Source: Paracoccaceae bacterium
Lineage (GTDB): Bacteria > Pseudomonadota > Alphaproteobacteria > Rhodobacterales > Rhodobacteraceae
Assembly (NCBI GenBank): GCA_003500165.1
Contig: DNSZ01000098.1
Location: forward strand, 1-12,391
Reading direction: 5' to 3'
DNA length: 12,391 nucleotides
Shown: piece after piece, positions 1 through 6,152 of the stretch
How the letters are laid out: each line of letters begins with the position of its first letter
Numbering within the stretch: position 1 is the first letter of the stretch
Notes under the pieces: model-generated
What the model saw: the letters and a program-made list of their open reading frames with translations, nothing else
What the model was told of the DNA's origin: nothing
Database searches by the model: none
Translations under genes and position numbers: made by a program

Positions 1-249
1 CCCCTCGGTCGTCCACAGCGCGGTGCTGTCGGATGGTCCCGTCACGGAAACCACCTCAATGTCGCCCGTGACGGGATCGACGACATAAGCTGTTGTCACG
101 GCCTGTCCCTCGATCCTCGTGACCCCATTGGCCGGGACATTCGAAAAACCGCTGAACGCTGTCGCGTTCGAGCCGTCACCCCCTCCGCCGCCGCCACCGC
201 ACCCGGCAAGCAACAACACCGATACTAACGACGCAACCATCGCACGCAT
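1..249 (-). CDS. Putative lipoprotein, C-terminal part beyond the left edge
   Basis: This open frame starts at ATG 249 and stays open for all 83 codons to base 1, so its 3' end lies outside the window. The N-terminus is a lipoprotein signal: a hydrophobic stretch (residues 4-15), then a lipobox L-A-G-C with the lipidated cysteine at residue 17, followed by a run of six glycines. The mature part visible (about residues 24-83) is polar with Val/Thr/Asp-rich beta-like stretches and no motif I recognise. A second ATG at 240 (residue 4) is an alternative start. A purine-rich GGGGGTGG just upstream is the only SD-like signal. Short Gly-run lipoproteins like this occur in Rhodobacteraceae, some annotated as transferrin-binding-protein-like, but I cannot assign that here. 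The gene is separated from mltB by 203 bp and probably has its own promoter. Confidence 0.75.
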   Translation of the reverse strand, partial: MRAMVASLVSVLLLAGCGGGGGGGDGSNATAFSGFSNVPANGVTRIEGQAVTTAYVVDPVTGDIEVVSVTGPSDSTALWTTEG

Positions 250-285
250 GATCCACCCCCATTTGCGCCCTGAGCCAATTAACAC

Positions 286-314
286 TTATTAACAACAGGT
301 AAACGCACAGTCCA
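286..314 (-). promoter_or_regulatory. Weak sigma-70-like promoter candidate for the left-edge lipoprotein
   Basis: Read on the minus strand, TGGACT (309-314) and TAATAA (286-291) are separated by exactly 17 bp. They match the -35 and -10 consensus at 4/6 and 3/6 positions. Transcription would begin near 279, leaving a leader of about 30 nt before the ATG at 249. The whole stretch is clearly more AT-rich than its surroundings. A TTAA-N6-TTAA pair (279-292) overlaps the -10 element. It resembles a CtrA site but has a 6-bp spacer where the consensus has 7. This rests on pattern matching by eye only. Confidence 0.3.
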
Positions 315-452
315 CCACAATTGCCTTCAGGAGGATACTTGGTCGCAGAATGGGAGCGACGAGGTCTTCCGTCACGCCGACCCGGCATGGGGGCACCGCG
401 GCAGTGGGAAGCCCGCCAACGCAGGGCACGCGGCCGGCCCCCGACCGCCCCG

Positions 453-1598
453 TCAGCGCAGGCTTTGCAGCAGGGCCTGGGATGGCGTGCCGGTGACGGC
501 CATGCCCTGGCTGGCCTGATAGGCGCGGATCGCGGCCTCGGTGTTGGGGCCGATCACCCCGTCCGCGCCCTGCGTGTCGAAACCGCGCGCCGTCAGCCGC
601 TCCTGCAGCGCGATCCGGTCGGCCTTGGTCAGCCCGTTGGCGTCGGGCGGGAAGCTGCCGCGCAGCGGGCCGGCGCCGCCGATCCGGTCGGCCAGATGCC
701 CCACCCCGATCGCATAGGCGTCCGAGTTGTTGTAGCGCTTGATGACCCGGAAATTGCTGGTGGTGGCAAAGCGCGGCCCGCCCGGCTGCGGCTGGATCAC
801 CGTGCCGGCGGGCGCGCCGCTGCCGACCTCGCCGCCCCAGGACAGGCCGGGCGTCCAGCCATTGCGCTGCAGATAGGCCGCAGCCGAGGCCAGCGCGTCG
901 CTGGGATCGTCCGACCAGATGTCGCGCCGGCCGTCGCCGGTGAAATCCACCGCGAATTGCAGATAGGAGGTCGGGATGAACTGCGTATGGCCCATCGCGC
1001 CGGCCCAGCTGCCGTTCATCCGCGACGCCGGGATATCGCCGTTCTGCAGGATCTTCAGCGCCGCGAGCAACTGCTGTTCGAAGAACGCGCCGCGCCGCCC
1101 GTCATAGGCCAGCGTCGAGGTGGCCGAGATCACCGGGACGTCGCCGCGCCTCTCGCCATAGAAGCTCTCCAGCCCCCAGATCGCGGTCACGATGTCGGCG
1201 TCGACGCCATAGCGCGCCTCGATCGCGCGCAGCGTGTCGTCATAGCGGGCGCGCGCCGCCCGGCCCTTTGCGACCCGCTCGTCGGACACCGCGATAGACA
1301 GGTAGTCTTCCAGCGTCCGGCTGAATTCGACCTGGTTGCGGTCGCGCGTGACGACGCCGGGCAGATAGCCGGTGCCGCGAAAGGCGGCGTCAAGGGTGGA
1401 TCGGGGAATGCCCTGCGCCGCGGCACGGTCGCGAAACGCCGCGACCCAGGCGTCGTAGCCGCTGTTCGCGACGGGCCGCAGATCGGCGGGCAAGCCTGGC
1501 GGGCCGTCGGCGCGCGTGCCGTCCCGGCCAGGGGCCCCGCAGGCCGCCACACCAAGGCCCATCAGCCCCAGTCCGAAAAGGCGCCGGGTCATCGGCAT
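453..1598 (-). CDS. MltB-family lytic murein transglycosylase lipoprotein with peptidoglycan-binding domain
   Basis: Predicted periplasmic, lipid-anchored enzyme that cleaves the MurNAc-GlcNAc bond of peptidoglycan to give 1,6-anhydro-muropeptides. The chosen start (ATG 1598, 381 aa) gives a short signal with an R-R-L-F motif (residues 5-8), a hydrophobic core and a lipobox V-A-A-C with Cys20. The catalytic domain spans about residues 40-310. The proposed catalytic Glu is E144 in the GLESFYG segment, and the MltB hallmarks AGAMGHTQFIPTSY (199-212) and the DFTGDG loop (218-223) follow. A PG_binding_1 domain fills about residues 322-381. An AGGAG at 1610-1614 lies 11 nt before the ATG. An in-frame GTG (1610) overlaps that AGGAG, which makes it less likely as the start. 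The gene follows rluA after 91 bp. Family assignment is firm; the specific paralogue (MltB versus an Slt-B3-like enzyme) is not. Confidence 0.95.
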   Translation of the reverse strand: MPMTRRLFGLGLMGLGVAACGAPGRDGTRADGPPGLPADLRPVANSGYDAWVAAFRDRAAAQGIPRSTLDAAFRGTGYLPGVVTRDRNQVEFSRTLEDYLSIAVSDERVAKGRAARARYDDTLRAIEARYGVDADIVTAIWGLESFYGERRGDVPVISATSTLAYDGRRGAFFEQQLLAALKILQNGDIPASRMNGSWAGAMGHTQFIPTSYLQFAVDFTGDGRRDIWSDDPSDALASAAAYLQRNGWTPGLSWGGEVGSGAPAGTVIQPQPGGPRFATTSNFRVIKRYNNSDAYAIGVGHLADRIGGAGPLRGSFPPDANGLTKADRIALQERLTARGFDTQGADGVIGPNTEAAIRAYQASQGMAVTGTPSQALLQSLR

Positions 1599-1639
1599 CG
1601 TCCGCGCCACTCCTGATGCATCGGGGAGCATAGTGGCGT

Positions 1640-1654
1640 GCGCCAACCCGGCGC
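1640..1654. repeat. Short GC inverted repeat between rluA and mltB
   Basis: GCGCC-AACCC-GGCGC forms a 5-bp perfect stem with a 5-nt loop, midway between the rluA stop and the mltB start. No T-run follows on the minus strand, so it is not a classic intrinsic terminator. It could be a weak attenuator or chance in GC-rich DNA. Confidence 0.3.
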
Positions 1655-1689
1655 GCAATGCCGCATGGCGGTGCGCCCGGTCCGACCGC

Positions 1690-2343
1690 CTAGAACGGGC
1701 ACGGGCTGCGAAACGTCACGCCGCGCCCGCCATCGGGATGGCGCAGGCGCAGAGTTTCGGCATGCAGGTGCAGCCGCGGCGCGGCGGCGCGGCTTTCGGC
1801 CGTGCCGTAAAGCGGATCGCCCAGGATCGGGTGGCCGATCGCGGCCATATGGACCCGCAACTGGTGGCTGCGCCCGGTTTCGGGGAAAAGCCGCAGCCGG
1901 GTCGCCCCCGGCGCACGCTTCAGCACCTTCCAGCGGGTCAGCGCCGGGCGACCCGCAGCCGCATCCACCTTCTGGCGCGGCCGGCTCGGCCAGTCGACGG
2001 CAAGCGGCAGGTCGACCGCGCCGGCCTCGGCCGTCACAATGCCCCAGACCCGCGCCAGATAGGCCTTGCGGACATGGCGCCGTTCGAACTGCAGGCCCAG
2101 ATGGCGCTGCGCCGCGCGGGTCAGCGCGAAGACCATCACGCCCGATGTATCAAGGTCGAGCCGATGGACCAGCAGCACCTCGGGAAAGGCACCCCGCAAC
2201 CGGTCGATGACGCAATCCGCCCGGTCCGGCCCGCGGCCCGGAACCGACAGCAGCCCGGCGGGCTTGTCGGCAACCAGAATCTCGGCGTCGTGGTGCAGCA
2301 CCTTGGGCCCATCGGCGGGCGGGCTGTAGACAAAGTCGTTCAC
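1690..2343 (-). CDS. rluA: RluA-family 23S rRNA/tRNA pseudouridine synthase
   Basis: 217-residue cytoplasmic enzyme of the RluA class, which isomerises specific uridines to pseudouridine. E. coli RluA acts on 23S rRNA U746 and on U32 of some tRNAs. The catalytic motif H-R-L-D-L-D-T-S-G lies at residues 60-68 with Asp63 as the catalytic aspartate. E. coli RluA-like segments follow: DKPAGLLSVPGR (26-37), VDLPLAVDWPSRP (110-122), TGRSHQLRVHM (156-166), HPILGDPLYG (171-180) and APRLHLHAE (188-196). Length is nearly identical to E. coli RluA (219). There is no N-terminal S4 domain, which argues for RluA rather than RluC/RluD. The start is GTG 2343, where AGGAG sits only 2 nt upstream. The GTG overlaps the TGA of the upstream GFA gene (GTGA), suggesting translational coupling. 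Exact target uridines cannot be read from sequence. Confidence 0.95.
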   Translation of the reverse strand: MNDFVYSPPADGPKVLHHDAEILVADKPAGLLSVPGRGPDRADCVIDRLRGAFPEVLLVHRLDLDTSGVMVFALTRAAQRHLGLQFERRHVRKAYLARVWGIVTAEAGAVDLPLAVDWPSRPRQKVDAAAGRPALTRWKVLKRAPGATRLRLFPETGRSHQLRVHMAAIGHPILGDPLYGTAESRAAAPRLHLHAETLRLRHPDGGRGVTFRSPCPF

Positions 2344-2717
2344 GGCTCCTGCGGGACGCCATCGGTGAGCGCATAGTAATCGCCCTTCGACGCGCAATGG
2401 ATGTGCTTGCGCAGGGTCAGGCCGGTCGGCGCATCGAACGCACCCATGCTGACCGAGATCGTGTCCTCGCCCGCATGGTCCCAGAACAGGGGCGTGCCGC
2501 AGCGGCTGCAAAACCCGCGCCGGGTGTTTTCGGAGGATTGGAACCAGCGCAGGCCGTCGTCGCGGATCAGCCGCAACGCCGCGCCATCGACCAGCAGGGC
2601 GGCCCAGTAATGCCCGCTGATCTTGCGGCATTGGCTGCAATGGCAGGCCGCGGGTGCCTTCACCGGGTCGCCGGTGACAAACGCCACCGCCCCGCACAAA
2701 CAGCTTCCTTCAGGCAT
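2340..2717 (-). CDS. GFA/CENP-V zinc-binding domain protein
   Basis: A 125-residue protein of the GFA family (glutathione-dependent formaldehyde-activating enzyme / CENP-V fold). The zinc-ligand cysteines are all present: C6 and C8 (CLCG), C25, C27 and C30 (CHCSQC), and C70 and C73 (CSRCG). C8, C27 and C30 may correspond to the second, structural or catalytic set. The family name comes from a Paracoccus protein proposed to help form S-hydroxymethylglutathione. Most members have no proven reaction, so formaldehyde chemistry here is only a possibility. The start ATG 2717 is preceded by AAGGGG with a 5-nt gap and overlaps the end of zapE by 8 bp. Length is typical of single-domain members. No neighbouring gene belongs to formaldehyde oxidation. 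Confidence 0.93.
   Translation of the reverse strand: MPEGSCLCGAVAFVTGDPVKAPAACHCSQCRKISGHYWAALLVDGAALRLIRDDGLRWFQSSENTRRGFCSRCGTPLFWDHAGEDTISVSMGAFDAPTGLTLRKHIHCASKGDYYALTDGVPQEP
2346..2350 (-). promoter_or_regulatory. AGGAG ribosome binding site fixing the GTG start of rluA
   Basis: AGGAG on the minus strand ends 2 nt before GTG 2343. The spacing is unusually tight, but it lies in the 3' end of the GFA gene and combines with the GTGA stop/start overlap. Reinitiation by terminating ribosomes therefore probably contributes. No nearer ATG exists in this frame. Confidence 0.5.
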
Positions 2718-3798
2718 CACGCCCCCTTCCCCACGCCGCCCCCTGCATTTCGGCCAGGCGCGAGGCGGTGCGTTCGAAGGCGAACGCGCCCTCGCCCTCG
2801 ATATAGAGACGATGCGGCGGCACTGCGGCCGAGGCGTAAAGCGCCACGCGCGCCTCGTAAAGCGCATCGACAAGAATGACGAAGCGGCGCGCCTCGTTGT
2901 AGTTCTGGGCGGAAAGCTCGGGGATGTCTTCAAGGATCAGCACCCGCAAGGCCGCCGCGATGGCCAGAAAATCGGCCGGGCCCAAGGGGCGGGCACAGAA
3001 ATCCCAGAACCGGGCCCGCGCCACCCCGGCATGAAAGCGCGGCAGCCGCACGCCGCGTCCCTGCACGGGTATCTCATGGGGCGCGCCCGGCGCACCCGCT
3101 TGCGCCTCCCACACGGCGTCAAGCGCGGCCCGGGCGCGGGCATCGGCCGGGACGAACCAGCGCGCGGCGCCGGCCCCGGCGGCCTGGCGATAATCCTCGG
3201 GGCCATCGAGGCAGACCACGTCGAGCCGCTCCTGCAGCATCGCGATGAAGGGCAAGAAGCGATGACGGTTCAGCCCATCCCGATACAAGCCATCGGGCGG
3301 AAGGTTCGAGGTCGTCACGATCACCACACCGGCCGCGAACAGTGCCTCGAACAGGCGGCCGACGATCATCGCGTCGGCGATGTCGGTGATCTGCATCTCG
3401 TCGAGGCACAGCAACGTCAGGTCCCGGGCAAGATTGGCCGCCACCGGCGCGATCGGGTCGTCGACGCCGGTCTTGCGGGCGGCATCGAGCCCGGCATGGA
3501 CCTCTTGCATGAAGGCGTGGAAATGCACCCGGCGCTTGGCGGTCATGTCGAGGCAGGCGACGAACATGTCCATCAGCATCGACTTGCCGCGCCCGACCCC
3601 GCCCCAGATGTAAAGGCCGCGCGGCGGCGGCTCCGGGGCGCGCCGCAACAGCCCGCGCAACCCGCCCGCGCGCGGCCGCGCCTCGAGCTTCGCGGCCAGC
3701 ATCGCCAGCCTTTCGGCAACCGCACGCTGATCGCGATCGGGCTGCAGCGTGCCGGCCGCAACCCGCGCGTCCCAGGCGGCGATCAGGCGCGGGCTCAT
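2710..3798 (-). CDS. zapE: Cell division protein ZapE (AFG1-like AAA+ ATPase)
   Basis: 362-residue P-loop ATPase. In E. coli ZapE associates with the division ring and affects FtsZ bundling. The eukaryotic relative Afg1/LACE1 is mitochondrial. Visible motifs: Walker A GGVGRGKS (66-73), preceded by GLYIWG (61-66); HFHAFM (92-97), a family hallmark; Walker B LLCLDEMQ (129-136); and sensor-1-like TTSN (162-165) followed by the LYRDGLNR segment (171-178). The C-terminal part carries L-x-E-D-I-P-E-L and the NEARRFVILVDALYE region typical of the family. The start ATG 3798 overlaps the TGA of the upstream reductase gene as ATGA. An in-frame start 25 codons upstream would lie inside that gene and adds non-family residues. 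The SD is weak (AAGGGG 2 nt before ATG), consistent with coupling. ZapE in alphaproteobacteria is otherwise little characterised. Confidence 0.93.
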   Translation of the reverse strand: MSPRLIAAWDARVAAGTLQPDRDQRAVAERLAMLAAKLEARPRAGGLRGLLRRAPEPPPRGLYIWGGVGRGKSMLMDMFVACLDMTAKRRVHFHAFMQEVHAGLDAARKTGVDDPIAPVAANLARDLTLLCLDEMQITDIADAMIVGRLFEALFAAGVVIVTTSNLPPDGLYRDGLNRHRFLPFIAMLQERLDVVCLDGPEDYRQAAGAGAARWFVPADARARAALDAVWEAQAGAPGAPHEIPVQGRGVRLPRFHAGVARARFWDFCARPLGPADFLAIAAALRVLILEDIPELSAQNYNEARRFVILVDALYEARVALYASAAVPPHRLYIEGEGAFAFERTASRLAEMQGAAWGRGRDA

Positions 3799-4712
3799 GC
3801 CCCCTTGGGCTGCGCGTCCAGAATGTAGCGCGCCGTCATCAGGTCGAGATGGGCACCGCCGCCATTCTTGCACAAGGTGATCTCGTCGGCCGAAAGGCGC
3901 GAAAAGGCGCCCGATGGCAGGTCGTAGAAATCGGCGATGATGTCGGCCTCGGCAATCACGCCGCGTTCCAGCGGGTCGCGGATTTCACCGATATGGGGAA
4001 GGGTCGTGGCGCGGGAATCGACGAAGAGCCGGGCGCGGGTCAGCGTGGCGTCGTCGACCTCGCGCATGTCGGGCCGGAACGCCCCGATCAGGTCAAGATG
4101 CTGGCCCGGACGCAGCCAGGCGCCCTTGATCAGGGGTGTGGGACTCATCGTTGCGGTCGCCACGATGTCGGCTGCCGCGACGGCGGCGGCCAAATCGTCG
4201 GCAACCCCTGCCCCCGCGGCGGCGGCCAACCTTTCGGCCGCGGCAGGGCTGCGGTTCCAGATCGTGAATTGGGCCGCGGGAAACGCTGCGCGATAGGCCG
4301 CGATCATCGCCGCCGCCACCTGTCCTGCCCCCACGATCAGGATGGCGCGGCTGTCGGGCCGCGCCAGCCGACGCGCGGCCAACAGGCTGTCGGCGGCGGT
4401 CTTCCATTTGGTCACCAGGTGAAAGTCGAGCACCGCCTCGAGCCGACCGGTGGCATCGTCGAACAGGCTGACGCCGCCATTGACGGCAGGCACCCCCTGC
4501 GCGCCATTGCCCGGAAACACCGTGGCGGATTTGACCAGCAGTCCCAGGCCGTCGATCCAGGCCGCCCGGTTCAAGAGCGTGTCCGCGCCCCGTTCGAGAA
4601 ACGAATCGGCAATCTTTGCCCGGGGGCGGGCATGTCCCTGCGCCAGACTGTCGGACAGCGCGATCCAGTCCAGATGCGCCTCAGCCTCGGCCCCGATCAT
4701 CGGCACGGTCAT
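3795..4712 (-). CDS. Ornithine cyclodeaminase/mu-crystallin family protein, probable imine (ketimine) reductase
   Basis: 305-residue NAD(P)-binding protein of the OCD/mu-crystallin family. Seen: the substrate-side lysine motif VKSAT (60-64), KTAADS (104-109) where many members have RTAA, the Rossmann loop VGAGQVA (127-133), WNRS (152-155) ending the dinucleotide-binding strand, and the C-terminal FVDSR (230-234) and KNGGGAHLDL region (282-291). In cyclodeaminase and in archaeal alanine dehydrogenase the motif GADxPGKxEL carries a catalytic Asp. Here it reads GAFRPDMRE (210-218), with Phe212 at that place. Mu-crystallin and bacterial pyrroline-2-carboxylate/piperideine-2-carboxylate reductases also diverge there, so I infer a cyclic-imine reductase of amino-acid catabolism rather than a true ornithine cyclodeaminase. 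AGGA lies 8 nt before ATG 4712, which overlaps the upstream HAD gene stop as ATGA. The substrate is not decidable from sequence. Confidence 0.92.
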   Translation of the reverse strand: MTVPMIGAEAEAHLDWIALSDSLAQGHARPRAKIADSFLERGADTLLNRAAWIDGLGLLVKSATVFPGNGAQGVPAVNGGVSLFDDATGRLEAVLDFHLVTKWKTAADSLLAARRLARPDSRAILIVGAGQVAAAMIAAYRAAFPAAQFTIWNRSPAAAERLAAAAGAGVADDLAAAVAAADIVATATMSPTPLIKGAWLRPGQHLDLIGAFRPDMREVDDATLTRARLFVDSRATTLPHIGEIRDPLERGVIAEADIIADFYDLPSGAFSRLSADEITLCKNGGGAHLDLMTARYILDAQPKGA

Positions 4713-5353
4713 GCCGCGCGTCCTGTCGGCGCGGCGGCCTCGGCCGGGGTCAACACACCCTCGGCGACAAGCCGCGCCGCCCAGCCCGCGGGACCGTCGA
4801 AAAGATGGGTGCGCCAGCCCCGGGCGGCGGCCGCCGCGACACTGTCGGGCCGGTCATCGGTGAAGAGAAGGGTGCCGGGTGCGAGGCCGCAATCGGCCTC
4901 GACATGGGCGTAGATCGCCGGCTCGGGCTTGATCAGCCGAAGCTCGCCGGAAATGTAGCGCCGGTCGAATGCGGCCAGAAACGGATAGGCGGTTTCGGCC
5001 AGGTGGAAGGTATCGATCCCGAAATTGGTAAGGGCGAAGACCGGCACCGAGCGGGCGCGCAGGGCGTGCAACAGCCCGACCGAATGGGGGATTTCGGGCG
5101 ATGCCATCTCGATCCAGCGGTCGTGCCACATCCAGATCGCCGCGGCGTGTTCGGGATGCCGATCGGCCAGGGCCGTGATCGTCGCGCGAAATGGCGCGCC
5201 CCGATCGATCGCCCGGTTGGCGCCGTAAAGATCGACCTCGGCGAACAGCGCCTTCCGGGCCCGACGGCCGATGGCCCGGTCATAGAACCGCTCGGGGTCC
5301 CATTCGATCAGAACCTGACCGATGTCGAAGATCACCGCACTGGGCCGGGTCAT
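4709..5353 (-). CDS. HAD superfamily (subfamily IA) hydrolase
   Basis: 214-residue haloacid dehalogenase-like hydrolase, cytoplasmic, with the four HAD motifs in order. Motif I is VIFDIGQVL (7-15) with nucleophile D10; motif II is ALTNFG (107-112) with T109; motif III Lys is K142 in LIKPEP; motif IV is FTDDRPD (164-170) with D166/D167. The helical cap lies between motifs I and II (about residues 20-90), as in subfamily IA. The +2 residue of motif I is Gly12, not the Asp usual in phosphatases; the E. coli sugar-phosphatase YihX shares this D-x-G pattern. A small phosphorylated metabolite is the likely substrate, unidentified. The start ATG 5353 has GCGAGG 6 nt upstream. It is the first gene of the five-gene chromosomal run, 91 bp after the DUF2793 gene, and may have its own promoter in that gap. 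Confidence 0.9.
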   Translation of the reverse strand: MTRPSAVIFDIGQVLIEWDPERFYDRAIGRRARKALFAEVDLYGANRAIDRGAPFRATITALADRHPEHAAAIWMWHDRWIEMASPEIPHSVGLLHALRARSVPVFALTNFGIDTFHLAETAYPFLAAFDRRYISGELRLIKPEPAIYAHVEADCGLAPGTLLFTDDRPDSVAAAAARGWRTHLFDGPAGWAARLVAEGVLTPAEAAAPTGRAA

Positions 5354-5444
5354 CGGGCGCCTCGCATGATTGGCCGCCCCTGCCTAACCCAGCCCATCGG
5401 CGGTTCACAAGCGGCCGGGCATGCCTGGGCCCGATCATGTGCGC
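5354..5444. other. Intergenic boundary between the GTA tail genes and the chromosomal operon
   Basis: This 91-bp gap is the largest break between 12391 and 1690. It holds a small GC hairpin just after the DUF2793 stop and no tRNA, direct repeat or recombination-site-like sequence that I can see. A TTGTGA on the minus strand could be a -35 element for the HAD gene, but no acceptable -10 lies 16-18 bp away (TTAGGC is poor). I therefore do not call a promoter. Confidence 0.5.
5416..5433 (-). terminator. Possible weak hairpin after the DUF2793 gene
   Basis: Inverted repeat CGGGC (5416-5420) and GCCCG (5429-5433) with an 8-nt loop, 11 nt downstream of the stop codon in transcription direction. 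The stem is only 5 bp and there is no U-tract, so termination here is uncertain. The position at the end of the GTA gene run is the main support. Confidence 0.2.
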
Positions 5445-6152
5445 TCAGACCCTTGGCGGGACGAACGCCATCATGTGCACCGCCAGCCGGACCGACCCAC
5501 TGGAAAACGCGCCGCCCGTTGCTGTCAGCTTGAGCCGCGTCGGCGCCCAATAGGTCACCGGCGCCCCGGTCACCCCCTCGACCCAGGATCCCGCGCCCAG
5601 GCCAAGCCCCGACCCGTGCCGGTCCTCGGCCCCGTCGACCCCCAATTGCCAGGCACTCAGCGAACCGCCGATCGCCTGGGTCACGCGACCGGTGACCGCG
5701 AACACCACCGCGCGTTCGGGCAGGATCGGAGAGGTGTAGTTATCGGTTCCCGCCACGATCGTGTGGTCATGGGTGATCACCCGCATCACGGTGGCCGCGC
5801 CGGACCCACCAAGCGCCACCGCCGGCACCCAGTCGACGCCGTCATGGACAACGAAATCCGCGCTGTCGACAAGCCAGGCCCGCCAGCCGGCCTGGGCCGG
5901 CACGAAGGCCCATCCGCCATTCAGCCGCAGCGCAATCCGGCCATCCTCGCCCCACCAGTCGCCCGATGCGCCCGACGGCACGGCCCAGGCCAGCCCGTCC
6001 TGCGGGTCGCCGGGCGGGGTTGTCGCGGTCGCCGATTGCAGCACCAGCTGCGCCAGGCCGTCGATCCGCGTCAGCGCCTCGTTCACGGTCACATGCTTTT
6101 GCGCCTGCGCCGGTTGCAGCAGCGGCAGGGTCAGGTTGGGGGTGTCAGTCAT
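5445..6152 (-). CDS. DUF2793 protein, probable GTA tail fibre/receptor-binding protein
   Basis: 235-residue protein. Residues 5-110 match what I know of DUF2793: the N-terminal PNLTLPLLQPAQAQKHVTVN (5-24), then ALTRIDGLAQL (26-36), a W-rich stretch DGLAWAVPSGASGDWWG (52-68), and GGWAFVPAQAGWRAWL (79-94). Residues 120-235 form a separate Gly/Thr/Val-rich beta segment, consistent with a trimeric fibre tip or receptor-binding head. The start ATG 6152 overlaps the end of g15 by 8 bp, with GGAAAGG upstream inside g15, so it is co-translated with the tail genes. From memory, the R. capsulatus tail-fibre protein Rcc00171, encoded away from its main GTA cluster, contains this domain; that recollection should be verified. 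No signal peptide or membrane segment is seen. The fibre role is inferred from domain and position. Confidence 0.85.
   Translation of the reverse strand: MTDTPNLTLPLLQPAQAQKHVTVNEALTRIDGLAQLVLQSATATTPPGDPQDGLAWAVPSGASGDWWGEDGRIALRLNGGWAFVPAQAGWRAWLVDSADFVVHDGVDWVPAVALGGSGAATVMRVITHDHTIVAGTDNYTSPILPERAVVFAVTGRVTQAIGGSLSAWQLGVDGAEDRHGSGLGLGAGSWVEGVTGAPVTYWAPTRLKLTATGGAFSSGSVRLAVHMMAFVPPRV

Noticed and set aside
176..388. A 70-codon minus-strand frame at the left edge
   Set aside because: It is a different reading frame over the lipoprotein start and its upstream region. The lipoprotein frame, with a clear lipobox and an open end at base 1, is the better explanation.
329..398. A perfect AGGAGG (329-334) on the plus strand followed by TTG (339) and ATG (350) start codons
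   Set aside because: The TTG frame is the antisense shadow of mltB. The ATG is 15 nt away and gives a 48-residue low-complexity peptide overlapping the mltB 3' end. A convergent small gene cannot be supported without transcript data.
321..1616. Plus-strand frame of 431 codons opposite mltB
   Set aside because: Its Arg/Ala/Gly-rich translation matches no family and it mirrors the lytic transglycosylase, whose catalytic and lipobox motifs are clear.
2623..4913. Two long plus-strand frames (2623-3828 and 3849-4913)
   Set aside because: Both are antisense to zapE, the OCD-family reductase and HAD genes, which have diagnostic motifs. Composition is shadow-like and no SD-plus-start context supports them.
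5418..5425. GGCATGCC palindrome after the DUF2793 gene as a possible recombination or att core
   Set aside because: An 8-bp palindrome is expected by chance in GC-rich DNA. There is no second copy nearby in the window, no integrase and no tRNA.
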